Position numbers and translations under genes: made by a program. A stretch of 64,000 nucleotides of DNA from Minwuiaceae bacterium (GTDB taxonomy: Bacteria > Pseudomonadota > Alphaproteobacteria > Minwuiales > Minwuiaceae), in contig JANQEE010000020.1 in NCBI GenBank assembly GCA_028278525.1, positions 186,001 to 250,000 on the forward strand. Direction: 5' to 3'. Of the stretch, positions 24,803-33,303 are shown one piece after another. Every line of letters begins with the position of its first letter. Position 1 is the stretch's first letter. A model generated the notes under the pieces. That model ran no database searches, had not been told where the DNA came from, and saw only the letters and a list, made by a program, of their open reading frames with translations.

Positions 24803-25747
24803 GTGGCGCAAGGGGAAGAGGCGAGGCCGGACCGGACCGCGCAAGGTATCGTCATCATCCTGGCATCGGTCCTGACCATGGCCTTCGCGGATGCGGTGGT
24901 GAAGCTGGTCAGCGCGGACCTGACGATATGGCAGGTCTTTGCCGCCCGCTCCCTGGCCGCGATCCCGATCATCGTCGCACTCTGTTTCGCGACGGGCGTC
25001 GGCCTCAAACCGCGGGCGCCAGCGTGGGCGCTGGTCCGCAGCGCTTTCCTGGTCCTCACGTGGCTTACCTTCTACGCGGCGCTTCCCGTGCTCAGCCTGT
25101 CGGTGGCGGCGGTCGCCATGTACACCGCCCCGATCATGATCGCTTTGCTGTCCGCCGCACTGATCGGCGAACCGGTTGCCGGCCGCCAATGGGGCGGCGT
25201 TCTGCTGGGCTTTCTCGGCGTGATCGCGATCCTGAAGCCGGGCACCGATGCATTTTCGTGGTTCACCTTGCTGCCGCTGCTGGGCGCCGGTTTCTATGCG
25301 CTGGCGATGGTTCTCACCCGGAGCAAATGCCAAGCTGAGGCGCCGCTTACCTTAGGGCTCGCCCTGCATGGCTCGTTTCTCGTGGCCGGCCTGATCAGCA
25401 CGGCCGCGCTCGCCCTCATCGGCCTCGCCGCCGATACGAGGGCGGCGTACCCGTTCCTGCTCGGCGACTGGGCGCCGATGGGCGCGCGGGAGTGGGGCTT
25501 GATGGCGCTGATCGGGGCGCTCTCGGCCGCCTACTTCGTCGGCGTCGCGCGCGCCTATCAGATCGCCCCGCCGCCGATCATCGCCACCTTCGACTACGCC
25601 TACCTGGTCTCGGCCGCCCTGTGGGGCTTCGTGTTCTTCGCCGAGACACCCGATCTGCTGACCGTCGGCGGCATGGTCCTGATCACGGCGGCCGGACTGC
25701 TGGTCGCGGCACAACCTTCGCGAAAGCAGCGGATACTCACGTCCTAG
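24803..25747 (+). CDS. DMT superfamily (EamA) transporter
   Basis: About 314 residues with ten transmembrane helices arranged as two EamA repeats. Typical segments are LTMAFADAVVKLVSADLTIW, RSAFLVLTWLTFYAALPVLS, and in the second half ALSAAYFVGVARAYQIAPPP and IATFDYAYLVSAALWGFVFF. It is an inner-membrane exporter of small metabolites or amino acids; the substrate is unknown. GTG 24803 is a tentative start; upstream in-frame sequence to 24740 is Arg-rich. It ends 14 bp before the convergent TRAP large-permease gene. Confidence 0.82.
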   Translation: MAQGEEARPDRTAQGIVIILASVLTMAFADAVVKLVSADLTIWQVFAARSLAAIPIIVALCFATGVGLKPRAPAWALVRSAFLVLTWLTFYAALPVLSLSVAAVAMYTAPIMIALLSAALIGEPVAGRQWGGVLLGFLGVIAILKPGTDAFSWFTLLPLLGAGFYALAMVLTRSKCQAEAPLTLGLALHGSFLVAGLISTAALALIGLAADTRAAYPFLLGDWAPMGAREWGLMALIGALSAAYFVGVARAYQIAPPPIIATFDYAYLVSAALWGFVFFAETPDLLTVGGMVLITAAGLLVAAQPSRKQRILTS

Positions 25748-25761
25748 CTATCGGCAACCCA

Positions 25762-27090
25762 TCACCCCGAGAACAGGTAGTTCGGCAGCCAGAGCGCGAC
25801 GGCCGGGAACAGGACGATGATGAACAGGCCCAGAAGCTCCACCAGCGTATAGGGGCCGACCGACCAGTAGATGTCCTTCATCGTCACGTCCGGCGGCGCG
25901 ACCGAGCGCAGGTAGAACAGGTTGAACCCGAACGGCGGGGTCATATAGCTGATCTCCATCATCACCACGAACAGGATGCCGAACCAGATCGGGTCGAAGC
26001 CGTGGCTGGCGACCAGCGGCAGGAACACCGGCAGGGTGATCAGCATGATGCCGACGGGGTCGAGCACCATGCCGAGGATGAACAGCACGAACATCATGAA
26101 GCCGAGCGCGCCCCACTTACCGCCGGGGATCTGCTCGGTCAGGTGGGTGATGAATTCCTCGGCGCCCATCGCCGTGTAGGCGGTGGAGTAGGCGTGCGCG
26201 GCGAAGACGATCCAGGTGATGATCGTGGTCAACCGGAAGGTGCGCAGCACCGCCTCCGAGACGACGCGCCAGGACAGCTTGCGGTTCACGGCGCTGGCGA
26301 CCAGGGCGCCGAAGACGCCGACCGCGGCGGCCTCGGTCACCGTGGCGAAGCCGCCGAAGATGGCGCCGAGCACGATGAAGATGATGAAGATCGGCAGGAA
26401 AACCGAACGCAGCGCCCTGAGCTTTTCGCCCCAGTCGGCGCGTTCGTCCGCCGGCAGCGGCGGGCCGAGCTGCGGCTGGAACCAGCAGCGGATGCCGATA
26501 TAGAGCGAGACAAGCGCGAACAGCAGGAGGCCGGGGCCGACGCCCGCGGCGAACAGCTTGCCGACGGAAACCTCGGTAATCAGCGCGTAGAGCACCATCA
26601 GGATCGACGGCGGGATCAGGATGCCCCAGCCGCCGCCGGCGTTGATCGCGCCGAGCGCGAGACGCTTGTCGTAGCCGCGCTGCAACATCTGCGGCAGGGC
26701 GATGGTGCCCATGGTGACCACCGCGGCGCCCGAGATCCCGGACATCGCGGCAAAGATGGTGCAGATTAAGACCGTGCCGATGGCCAGGCCGCCGCGCACG
26801 CCGCCCCACCACAGATGCATCATGCGGTAAAGGTCGTGGGCGACGCCGCTTCGTTCCAGCAGCATCGCCATGAAGACGTAGAGCGGGATCGCGATCAGCG
26901 ACGAGGTCTCCATCAGGTCCCACATCTTCGAGGCGATCAGGTAGAACGCGATGGGGCCCTGTACGAAGTAGAGGAAGATGACCGAGAGGCCGCCGAGCAC
27001 GAAGGTGAGCGGCACGCCGAGCATGATGAAGGCGAACAGCAGGCCGAAGAACAGGACCGTCAGCAGCTCGATCGAGAAGACGTCAGCCAT
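25762..27090 (-). CDS. dctM: TRAP transporter large permease
   Basis: A 442-residue DctM-type membrane subunit with about 12 helices. It begins MADVFSIELLTVLFFGLLFA. Family blocks include IPLYVFMAMLLERSGVAHDL, IFAAMSGISGAAVVTMGTIA, GGGWGILIPPSILMVLYALI and TVTEAAAVGVFGAL. It carries the Na+-driven transport step across the inner membrane. The start overlaps the dctQ-type stop (TGATG, one base shared), so it is the last gene of a P-Q-M operon. The substrate cannot be told from this subunit. Confidence 0.93.
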   Translation of the reverse strand: MADVFSIELLTVLFFGLLFAFIMLGVPLTFVLGGLSVIFLYFVQGPIAFYLIASKMWDLMETSSLIAIPLYVFMAMLLERSGVAHDLYRMMHLWWGGVRGGLAIGTVLICTIFAAMSGISGAAVVTMGTIALPQMLQRGYDKRLALGAINAGGGWGILIPPSILMVLYALITEVSVGKLFAAGVGPGLLLFALVSLYIGIRCWFQPQLGPPLPADERADWGEKLRALRSVFLPIFIIFIVLGAIFGGFATVTEAAAVGVFGALVASAVNRKLSWRVVSEAVLRTFRLTTIITWIVFAAHAYSTAYTAMGAEEFITHLTEQIPGGKWGALGFMMFVLFILGMVLDPVGIMLITLPVFLPLVASHGFDPIWFGILFVVMMEISYMTPPFGFNLFYLRSVAPPDVTMKDIYWSVGPYTLVELLGLFIIVLFPAVALWLPNYLFSG

Positions 27091-27656
27091 CAGACGGTCT
27101 CCGTCCCGTCGCCATCGCCGTCGCGCAACGGCCCGTAGGCGGTCTCGTCGACCGGCAAGCCCATCACGATCATGATGTCGGCGATCAGCTTCACAACGCC
27201 CTGCAAAAACAGCAGCGCCGCGGCGACGAAGATCATCGATTTCGAGGGCCAGATCGGCGGGCGCCAGGTGGTCTCGTAACTGACCTCCCACCGGGAGATG
27301 CTGTCGGAGGCGAGCGAATAGCTCTCTTTCAGCAGGATGACGAGAAACAGGAAGAACAGGAACGACGTGGCGATGTCGACGATCGCCTTCTTGCGCGGCG
27401 AGAAGTTGCCGTAGAACAGGTCGACGTTGACGTGGTCGCGCCGCGCCAGCAAGTAGCCGCCGCCGATGATCGCATAAACGCCGAAGATCAGCTTCGAGGC
27501 CTGCGCCGACCAGGAGATCGGGCTTTCCGTCAGGTAGCGCATGATGACGTCGCCGAGCAGCAGTATGAACAGGATCAGGACCACGTAGCTCACGGTCCGG
27601 CCGATCCAGGCGTTCACGGTGGTGATCGTGCGCGCAAATGCGGTGATGGCGCCCAT
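27090..27656 (-). CDS. dctQ: TRAP transporter small permease
   Basis: A 188-residue DctQ-type subunit with four helices. TINAWIGRTVSYV-type opening (ITTVNAWIGRTVSYVVLILF), RYLTESPISWSAQASKLIFG, and YLLARRDHVNVDLFYGNFSP with the conserved H-V-N-V-D motif are all typical. It forms the membrane complex with the large permease, whose start it overlaps by one base. The C-terminal tail is short and acidic. Confidence 0.92.
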   Translation of the reverse strand: MGAITAFARTITTVNAWIGRTVSYVVLILFILLLGDVIMRYLTESPISWSAQASKLIFGVYAIIGGGYLLARRDHVNVDLFYGNFSPRKKAIVDIATSFLFFLFLVILLKESYSLASDSISRWEVSYETTWRPPIWPSKSMIFVAAALLFLQGVVKLIADIMIVMGLPVDETAYGPLRDGDGDGTETV

Positions 27657-27763
27657 TGCTTCTCCAATCCGCCGTACGGCGTCACGCGCCGTTATCCGGG
27701 ACCTCTATGTCAGAGGCCCCGGATCGGCGCGGCAGTGTCGTGATGGCCTAGGTCAAGGCCGGG

Positions 27764-28804
27764 TCAGGCGTAGCCGAGGTCTTTCAGGAAGGCGAGCAGC
27801 ATGTCCGTCGCTTTCTCGGCATTGCCGCCCTTGGCGCGTTCTTCCTTGAGGATCGCCGCCGAGGCTTCGGTGAACTTCGCCAGCACGGCGTCGGGGAACT
27901 GGGCGACGGTGACGTTCTGCTCCGCCACGCCCTGGGAAAGCGCGACGCGCTCCTTGTACTGGTACTCGGTGGTCCGCTTCCAGAAGCGCATGTCGAGCAG
28001 GTCGAGGAACTCCTCGCGCAGATCCTCCGGCAGGGCGTCGACGGCGCCCTTGTTCATGATCAGCGTGTCCATGGCGAGACCCATGGTCGGCTTCATGTGG
28101 AACTTGGCGACTTCCCACAGGCTCATCGACTTGGCGCCCTGGGCCGCGCCCCAATGGGCGCCGTCGACAACGCCGCTGGCGAGGCTCTGGTAGAGCTCCG
28201 GCCCGGCGATGTATTGCGGCGACGCGCCCGCGGCTTCGAGGTACTTCAGGTAGCTGCCGGACGAGCGCAGCTTCAGCTTGGCGAAGTCGTCCAGCGTCTC
28301 GATCGGTTTCGAGACCACCAGCTCGGTCGGATAGATCTTTTCCGCCCGGCTCATGACGCCGTGCTTGGCCAGATCCTCGTTCAACATGTCCTCGAGACCC
28401 ATGTTCTTGAGGAAATGCGAGAACTCCCACGGCTCGCGGAGGGTGCCCGGCACGCCGAGCGCCAGGCCCGCGGTCGACGCCTCGCCGAGGATATAGCCCG
28501 GCGAAATGGTGCCCATCTCGACCACGCCGCGGCGCACGATGTTGAAGATCTCGGCGCCCTTGGCGAACTCGCCCGCGCCGAAGAGCTGCAGCTTGAAGCG
28601 GCCGCCGGTGTTCTCTTCCAGCTCGTTGGCGATGATCGTCAGGCTGTCGCCGTAGGAGGCGGACGCCTTGGGCCAGTGCGACTGCACCTTCCAGGTGACC
28701 TTCTCCGCCGCCCTGGCCGAGCCGATCACGGCCGGCGCCGCAACCAGCGCCGCGCCGCCCGCAAGCGCGCTGCGCCGGGTGACCGTGGTCTTGTTCGATG
28801 TCAT
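27764..28804 (-). CDS. dctP: TRAP transporter substrate-binding protein (Tat-exported)
   Basis: A 346-residue periplasmic solute-binding protein. The N-terminus has a twin-arginine signal (TVTRRSALAGGAALVAAPAV, cleavage near SARAA). The mature domain begins EKVTWKVQSHWPKASASYGD and includes KIYPTELVVSKPIETLDDFA and AAGASPQYIAGPELYQSLAS, with GVVDGAHWGA near the hinge, as in DctP7-type proteins that include 2-oxoacid binders. ATG 28804 follows GGAAGGA; an in-frame ATG at 28837 is possible. It is separated from dctQ by 107 bp, enough for an attenuating hairpin. Substrate: an organic acid, by family only. Confidence 0.9.
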   Translation of the reverse strand: MTSNKTTVTRRSALAGGAALVAAPAVIGSARAAEKVTWKVQSHWPKASASYGDSLTIIANELEENTGGRFKLQLFGAGEFAKGAEIFNIVRRGVVEMGTISPGYILGEASTAGLALGVPGTLREPWEFSHFLKNMGLEDMLNEDLAKHGVMSRAEKIYPTELVVSKPIETLDDFAKLKLRSSGSYLKYLEAAGASPQYIAGPELYQSLASGVVDGAHWGAAQGAKSMSLWEVAKFHMKPTMGLAMDTLIMNKGAVDALPEDLREEFLDLLDMRFWKRTTEYQYKERVALSQGVAEQNVTVAQFPDAVLAKFTEASAAILKEERAKGGNAEKATDMLLAFLKDLGYA

Positions 28805-29261
28805 GGCATTTTTTCCTTCCGCGTTATGATTCGTCATCGTTCTTCCTCCGCGGCCGCCTGCCAATCAATCGCGCCGCAATTGCGGACGCGACCATCGGCG
28901 GCCGGCCGGACAACCTGTTGTGGGGAGTTCGCCAAGCCGCGATCGCGCCTGCCTCGCCGTTCGGACGCATGGCCCGGTCGGCGGCAAGCCGGCGGTCCAA
29001 ACCCTTTGCCCCGTCCCTTCGTTCAATAGTAGCCAAACCGCCCGCGATTTCCAGGCCGTCCGTTGATGGTCTTTTCCCCGAAATCAATACACAAAAGGTT
29101 GTGTGACGGCGGACGATCCGACCATCAAGCTTTTGTTAACAGGGCGCGCCGCATCCTCGGCCCATGACAGCAAGCCCGGTTTCGCCACGTCTAAGCCTCA
29201 ATTCCGTCACGTTCGGCGGGTTTTCTGCGCCGATGGCGATCTCCACAAGGAGTACGGGCCG
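28805..29261. other. Divergent intergenic region, TRAP operon and racemase
   Basis: This 457-bp gap separates two divergent transcription units and holds no convincing gene. It contains the dyad at 29089-29104. Confidence 0.5.
29089..29104. promoter_or_regulatory. Inverted repeat, candidate operator
   Basis: ACACAA-AAGG-TTGTGT is a perfect 6-bp dyad in the divergent gap, 157 bp before the racemase start and 285 bp before the TRAP binding-protein start. It could serve either gene. Confidence 0.4.
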
Positions 29262-30131
29262 ATGATCGGGCTGTTCGATTCCGGGTCCGGCGGGCTGACC
29301 ATTTTCAGGGCGTGCGCGGCGCGGCTGCCGGAACAGCCGTTCCTGTATCTCGGCGACCACGGGCGGGCGCCCTACGGCCACCGGGACAACCGGGAGATCC
29401 TGGCGTTCACCACGGAGATGGTCGAGACGCTGTTCGGGCAGGGCTGCAGGCTGGTGGTGCTGGCCTGCAATACGGCGGCGGCGGTGGCGTTGCGCACGAT
29501 CCAGCAGGACTGGCTGCCGGAACGCTATCCGGATCATAGAGTGCTGGGCGTACTGGTGCCGACGGTGGAGGCGCTGTCCGGCGTGCCCTGGCACCAGACC
29601 GAACCGGACGGCCGGGACGACGAGCCGCACCGGACCATCGCGCTGTTCGCCACCACCAAGACGGTCGAGGCGCGGTCTTACGTCGAGGAAGTCGCAAAAC
29701 GGGCGCCGCGGACGCGGATCGTACAACAGGCCTGCCCGGGACTGGTCGCGGCCATCGAGGACGGCGCGAGCCCGGCCACGCTGTCGCAAGCCGTGGCGCG
29801 GCATGTCGACGCCTTGTACGAACAAGCGGCGCCGGAGGAGATCGACGGTGTCGTGCTCGGCTGCACCCACTTCCCGCTTGTTGAGGCCGCGTTCAGGGCA
29901 TCGCTGCCGGACGGCGTGCCGATCGTTTCCCAACCGGCCATCGTCGCGGACTCGCTGGCCCGGTATCTGGCGCGGCATCCGCGCTTCGCCGAAACCGGCG
30001 CGAGCGAGGCGCGGCTGCTGACGACCGGAGACCGGCGGGCCGCCGATACGGTCGGCGGCCGCCTGGCCGGACTGGCCCACCGCTTCGAAGCCCTGCCCGC
30101 GACGGGCGGCGCCCGACAGGCCGCCGGGTAG
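29262..30131 (+). CDS. murI: Glutamate racemase
   Basis: A 289-residue Asp/Glu racemase that interconverts L- and D-glutamate for peptidoglycan. The start block MIGLFDSGSGGLTIFRA carries D6 and S7. The two catalytic cysteines are C69 (VVLACNTAAAVALRTI) and C201 (VVLGCTHFPLVEAA). VLGVLVPTVEALSG and YLGDHGRAPYGHRD are usual family blocks. ATG 29262 has AAGGAG about 9 nt upstream; the earlier frame from 29103 is not racemase-like. It is not visibly in a cell-wall operon. Confidence 0.9.
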   Translation: MIGLFDSGSGGLTIFRACAARLPEQPFLYLGDHGRAPYGHRDNREILAFTTEMVETLFGQGCRLVVLACNTAAAVALRTIQQDWLPERYPDHRVLGVLVPTVEALSGVPWHQTEPDGRDDEPHRTIALFATTKTVEARSYVEEVAKRAPRTRIVQQACPGLVAAIEDGASPATLSQAVARHVDALYEQAAPEEIDGVVLGCTHFPLVEAAFRASLPDGVPIVSQPAIVADSLARYLARHPRFAETGASEARLLTTGDRRAADTVGGRLAGLAHRFEALPATGGARQAAG

Positions 30132-30352
30132 CGGAAACACTCATCCCTGAAAATTTTGGCGGCCAAGCGTAACCGGCGCGCCATACTGGACTCCAAGAGT
30201 CCAAGGGTTTCGCAACCGCCGATAGACGGTGGGTATCGGAACCATTGCAAATCGGTATTTCCGTTTGCCGCCGGGTGTTCCCATTTTTAATACAACCGGG
30301 AAAGCGGCGGGCCTGAAGCGGGCCAACACGTGGGGACCAGGAGGAAAGCCAC

Positions 30353-31876
30353 ATGACCGGGATGCTACCGGAGTTCGTCGTCCAGACGCTGACGTTTCTG
30401 GCGGTCGTCTTCATATTCGCGATCGGCGCGGGGGTGCTGCTGCTCGCCGTTCTCTACATCCTCGACGTCACCCAGACCGCACACGCAATCCGGCGCAACT
30501 ATCCGGTGATCGGCCGGTTCCGGTATTTCTTCGAGCATATGGGCACCTTCTTCCGGCAGTACTTCTTCGCCATGGACCGGGAGGAGATGCCGTTCAACCG
30601 GGAGCAGCGAAGCTACGTCTACCGGGCGGCGAAGGATGTGGACACCACCATCGCCTTCGGCTCGACCCGCGACCTGAAGCCGACGGGCACGGTGATGTTC
30701 GTCAATTGCCCGTTCCCGACCCTTGAAAGGGATGCCGGGGAGACGTCGGCCGTGACCATCGGGCCGTACTGCGGGAACCCTTACACGACCGCCAGCCTGT
30801 TCAACATATCGGGCATGAGTTACGGCGCAATCTCCAAGGTCGCGGTGCAGGCGCTGTCGAAAGGCGCCGCGGCGGCCGGGGCCTGGATGAATACGGGCGA
30901 GGGCGCGCTGTCGCCCTATCATCTGGAAGGCGGCGCGGACATCGTATTCCAGATCGGGACCGCCAAATACGGCGTGCGTGACGAGGCCGGCAGCTTAAGC
31001 GAAGAGAAACTGCGCGAGGTCGCAGCGCACGACCAGGTCAAGATGTTCGAGATCAAGATGAGCCAGGGCGCCAAGCCCGGCAAAGGCGGCATCCTGCCGG
31101 GCGCCAAGGTCAGCCCGGAAATCGCCGAGATCCGCGGCATTCCCGCCGGCCAGGATTCGATCAGCCCGAACCGGCATCCGGACGTGGACAATCCCGGCGA
31201 ATTGCTGGACCTGATCGACCGCGTCCGCCGGACCACCGGCAAGCCGGTCGGGTTCAAATCCGTGATCGGGGCCTATGGCTGGCTGGACGGGCTGTTCAAG
31301 GAAATCCACAAGCGCGGCATCGAAACCGCGCCGGACTTCATCACCATCGACAGCGCCGACGGCGGCACCGGCGCGGCGCCGTCCAGCCTGATGGATTATG
31401 TCGGCCTGCCGATTTACGAAAGCCTGCCGATGGTCGTCGACCGCCTGGTGGCGCACGGCCTGCGCGACCGGATCAAGGTGATCGCCTCCGGCAAGCTTAT
31501 CACGCCGGCGGACGTCGCCTGGGCGCTCTGCGTCGGGGCAGACTTCTGCGTCTCGGCGCGCGGCTTCATGTTCGCGCTCGGCTGCATCCAGGCCCTGCAG
31601 TGCAACAAGAACACCTGCCCGACCGGGATAACCACGCATAACCCCAGGCTGCAGCGCGGGCTGGACCCGGCGGATAAAGCGGTCCGCGTAGAGCACTACA
31701 TCAAGAACATGGTGCATGAGGTCGAGGTCATCGCCCATTCCTGCGGCGTGCCGGAGCCGCGCCGGTTCCGGCGCTTCCATGCACGCATGGTTCGGCCGGA
31801 CGGACGGTCGCTGCCGATCGACGAGATCTACCCGGACATGGAGCCGGGCTCCGCACGCGCGGGAGCAGCGGAATGA
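30353..31876 (+). CDS. FMN-binding glutamate synthase-like protein, membrane-anchored
   Basis: A 507-residue protein with an N-terminal transmembrane helix (residues about 8-38, VVQTLTFLAVVFIFAIGAGV) and then a glutamate-synthase FMN/Fe-S domain (PF01645). Diagnostic segments are NISGMSYGAISKVAVQALSK, NTGEGALSPYHLEGGADIVF, SQGAKPGKGGILPGAKVSPE, FITIDSADGGTGAAPSSLMD and the Cys-rich QCNKNTCPTGITTHNP, which fits the 3Fe-4S site. It lacks the amidotransferase domain, so it is not a full GltB. It overlaps the next gene (ATGA), placing it first in a cassette with an aldehyde dehydrogenase and an acetolactate synthase-like enzyme. The reaction is unknown. Confidence 0.85.
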   Translation: MTGMLPEFVVQTLTFLAVVFIFAIGAGVLLLAVLYILDVTQTAHAIRRNYPVIGRFRYFFEHMGTFFRQYFFAMDREEMPFNREQRSYVYRAAKDVDTTIAFGSTRDLKPTGTVMFVNCPFPTLERDAGETSAVTIGPYCGNPYTTASLFNISGMSYGAISKVAVQALSKGAAAAGAWMNTGEGALSPYHLEGGADIVFQIGTAKYGVRDEAGSLSEEKLREVAAHDQVKMFEIKMSQGAKPGKGGILPGAKVSPEIAEIRGIPAGQDSISPNRHPDVDNPGELLDLIDRVRRTTGKPVGFKSVIGAYGWLDGLFKEIHKRGIETAPDFITIDSADGGTGAAPSSLMDYVGLPIYESLPMVVDRLVAHGLRDRIKVIASGKLITPADVAWALCVGADFCVSARGFMFALGCIQALQCNKNTCPTGITTHNPRLQRGLDPADKAVRVEHYIKNMVHEVEVIAHSCGVPEPRRFRRFHARMVRPDGRSLPIDEIYPDMEPGSARAGAAE

Positions 31877-33273
31877 CGGCGCGAACACTTACAGTCACTG
31901 CGCCCTACGACGGTTCGGCGATCGCGCCTGTCCCCGTGGCGGGAGCGACCGAGGTCGAAGACGCCTTGAGCACGGCGGCCGCGCTGCACCGGGACCGCGA
32001 CCGGTGGCTCGCCCTGCCGGAACGGCTGGCGGTATTGCGCCGCGCCGCAGAGATCATGGCCGAGGAGGCGGAGACGCTGGCGGTCAACGCGGCGCGCGAG
32101 GGCGGCAAGCCGCTGATCGATTCCCGGGTCGAGGTCGCGCGGGCAATCGACTGCCTGCATATCTGCGTCGAGACGATGCGCACCGAGGCCGGCGCGGTGA
32201 TCCCGATGGACGTGAACGGCGCCTCGGCCGGCCGGATCGCCATGACGCGGCACGAACCGATCGGCGTGGTGGTCGCGGTCAGCGCCTTCAATCATCCGCT
32301 CAACCTGATCGCGCACCAGGTGGCGCCGGCCGTGGCGGCTGGCTGCCCGGTCATCGTCAAGCCGTCGGAAGACACGCCGCTGTCGTGCCTCAGGTTCGTC
32401 CAGATCCTGCATGAGGCCGGCCTGCCGGAGGCGTGGTGCCGGGCGCTGGTGATCGAAGACCTGGCGGTCGCGGAGGCGCTGGCGACCGATCCACGGGTCG
32501 GGTTCTTCAGCTTCATCGGCAGCGCCCGGGTCGGCTGGCACCTGCGGTCCAAACTGGCGCCGGGCACGCGCTGCGCCCTGGAGCATGGCGGGGCGGCGCC
32601 GGTGATCCTGTCGCAGGACGCCGACCGGAAGGCGGCGCTGGAAGCGATCCTGAAAGGCGGCTTCTACCATGCGGGACAGGTCTGCGTTTCGGTGCAGCGG
32701 GTGTTTGCCGACCGCCGGATCGCGAAAACCTTCGCGGACCAACTGGCAGCCGCGGCGGCCGCGCTTACCGTCGGCGATCCGACGGAGGCGGCGACGGACG
32801 TCGGACCGCTGATCCGCCCCCGCGAGGTGACGCGTGTGGCCGAGTGGGTCGACGAAGCGGTCGATGCGGGGGCCGAACTTCTGACCGGCGGTAAGGCGCT
32901 CAGCGAATACTGCTATGCCCCGACGGTGCTGTACGACCCGCCGGGCGACGTTCGGATGTCGACGGCGGAGGTTTTCGGGCCGGTTGTCGCCGTCTATCCA
33001 TACGACGACCTGGACGACGCCTTAACACGCGCCAATTCACTTGAGTACGCGTTCCAGGCGGCGGTGTTCACGCAGGATATCGATCTCGCGATGCGCGCGT
33101 TCTCGCGGCTGGACGCCTCCGCCGTGATGGTCAACGACCATACCGCGTTCCGCGTCGACTGGATGCCGTTCGCCGGCCTGAAGCAGTCGGGCCTCGGGGT
33201 CGGCGGCATCCCACACACCATACGAGACATGCAAACCGAGAAGATGCTGATGGTCCGCTCGCCGGGACTTTGA
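31873..33273 (+). CDS. Aldehyde dehydrogenase family protein
   Basis: A 466-residue NAD(P)-dependent aldehyde dehydrogenase. Catalytic residues are visible: N140 in VVVAVSAFNHPLNLI, K163 in GCPVIVKPSEDTPL, E237 in CALEHGGAAPVIL and C271 in HAGQVCVSVQRV. The TAEVFGPVVAVYPYDDLDDA block near the C-terminus is also normal. It starts within the stop of the glutamate synthase-like gene (ATGA) and ends 30 bp before the acetolactate synthase-like gene, so all three are translated as a unit. The substrate aldehyde is unknown. Confidence 0.9.
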   Translation: MTARTLTVTAPYDGSAIAPVPVAGATEVEDALSTAAALHRDRDRWLALPERLAVLRRAAEIMAEEAETLAVNAAREGGKPLIDSRVEVARAIDCLHICVETMRTEAGAVIPMDVNGASAGRIAMTRHEPIGVVVAVSAFNHPLNLIAHQVAPAVAAGCPVIVKPSEDTPLSCLRFVQILHEAGLPEAWCRALVIEDLAVAEALATDPRVGFFSFIGSARVGWHLRSKLAPGTRCALEHGGAAPVILSQDADRKAALEAILKGGFYHAGQVCVSVQRVFADRRIAKTFADQLAAAAAALTVGDPTEAATDVGPLIRPREVTRVAEWVDEAVDAGAELLTGGKALSEYCYAPTVLYDPPGDVRMSTAEVFGPVVAVYPYDDLDDALTRANSLEYAFQAAVFTQDIDLAMRAFSRLDASAVMVNDHTAFRVDWMPFAGLKQSGLGVGGIPHTIRDMQTEKMLMVRSPGL

Positions 33274-33303
33274 GCGGACGACAGAACCATGGGAGACGGA
33301 ACG

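Noticed and set aside
30353..31876. Classical glutamate synthase large subunit (gltB)
   Set aside because: Only the FMN/Fe-S half is present, with an added membrane helix and no glutaminase domain; length is one third of GltB.
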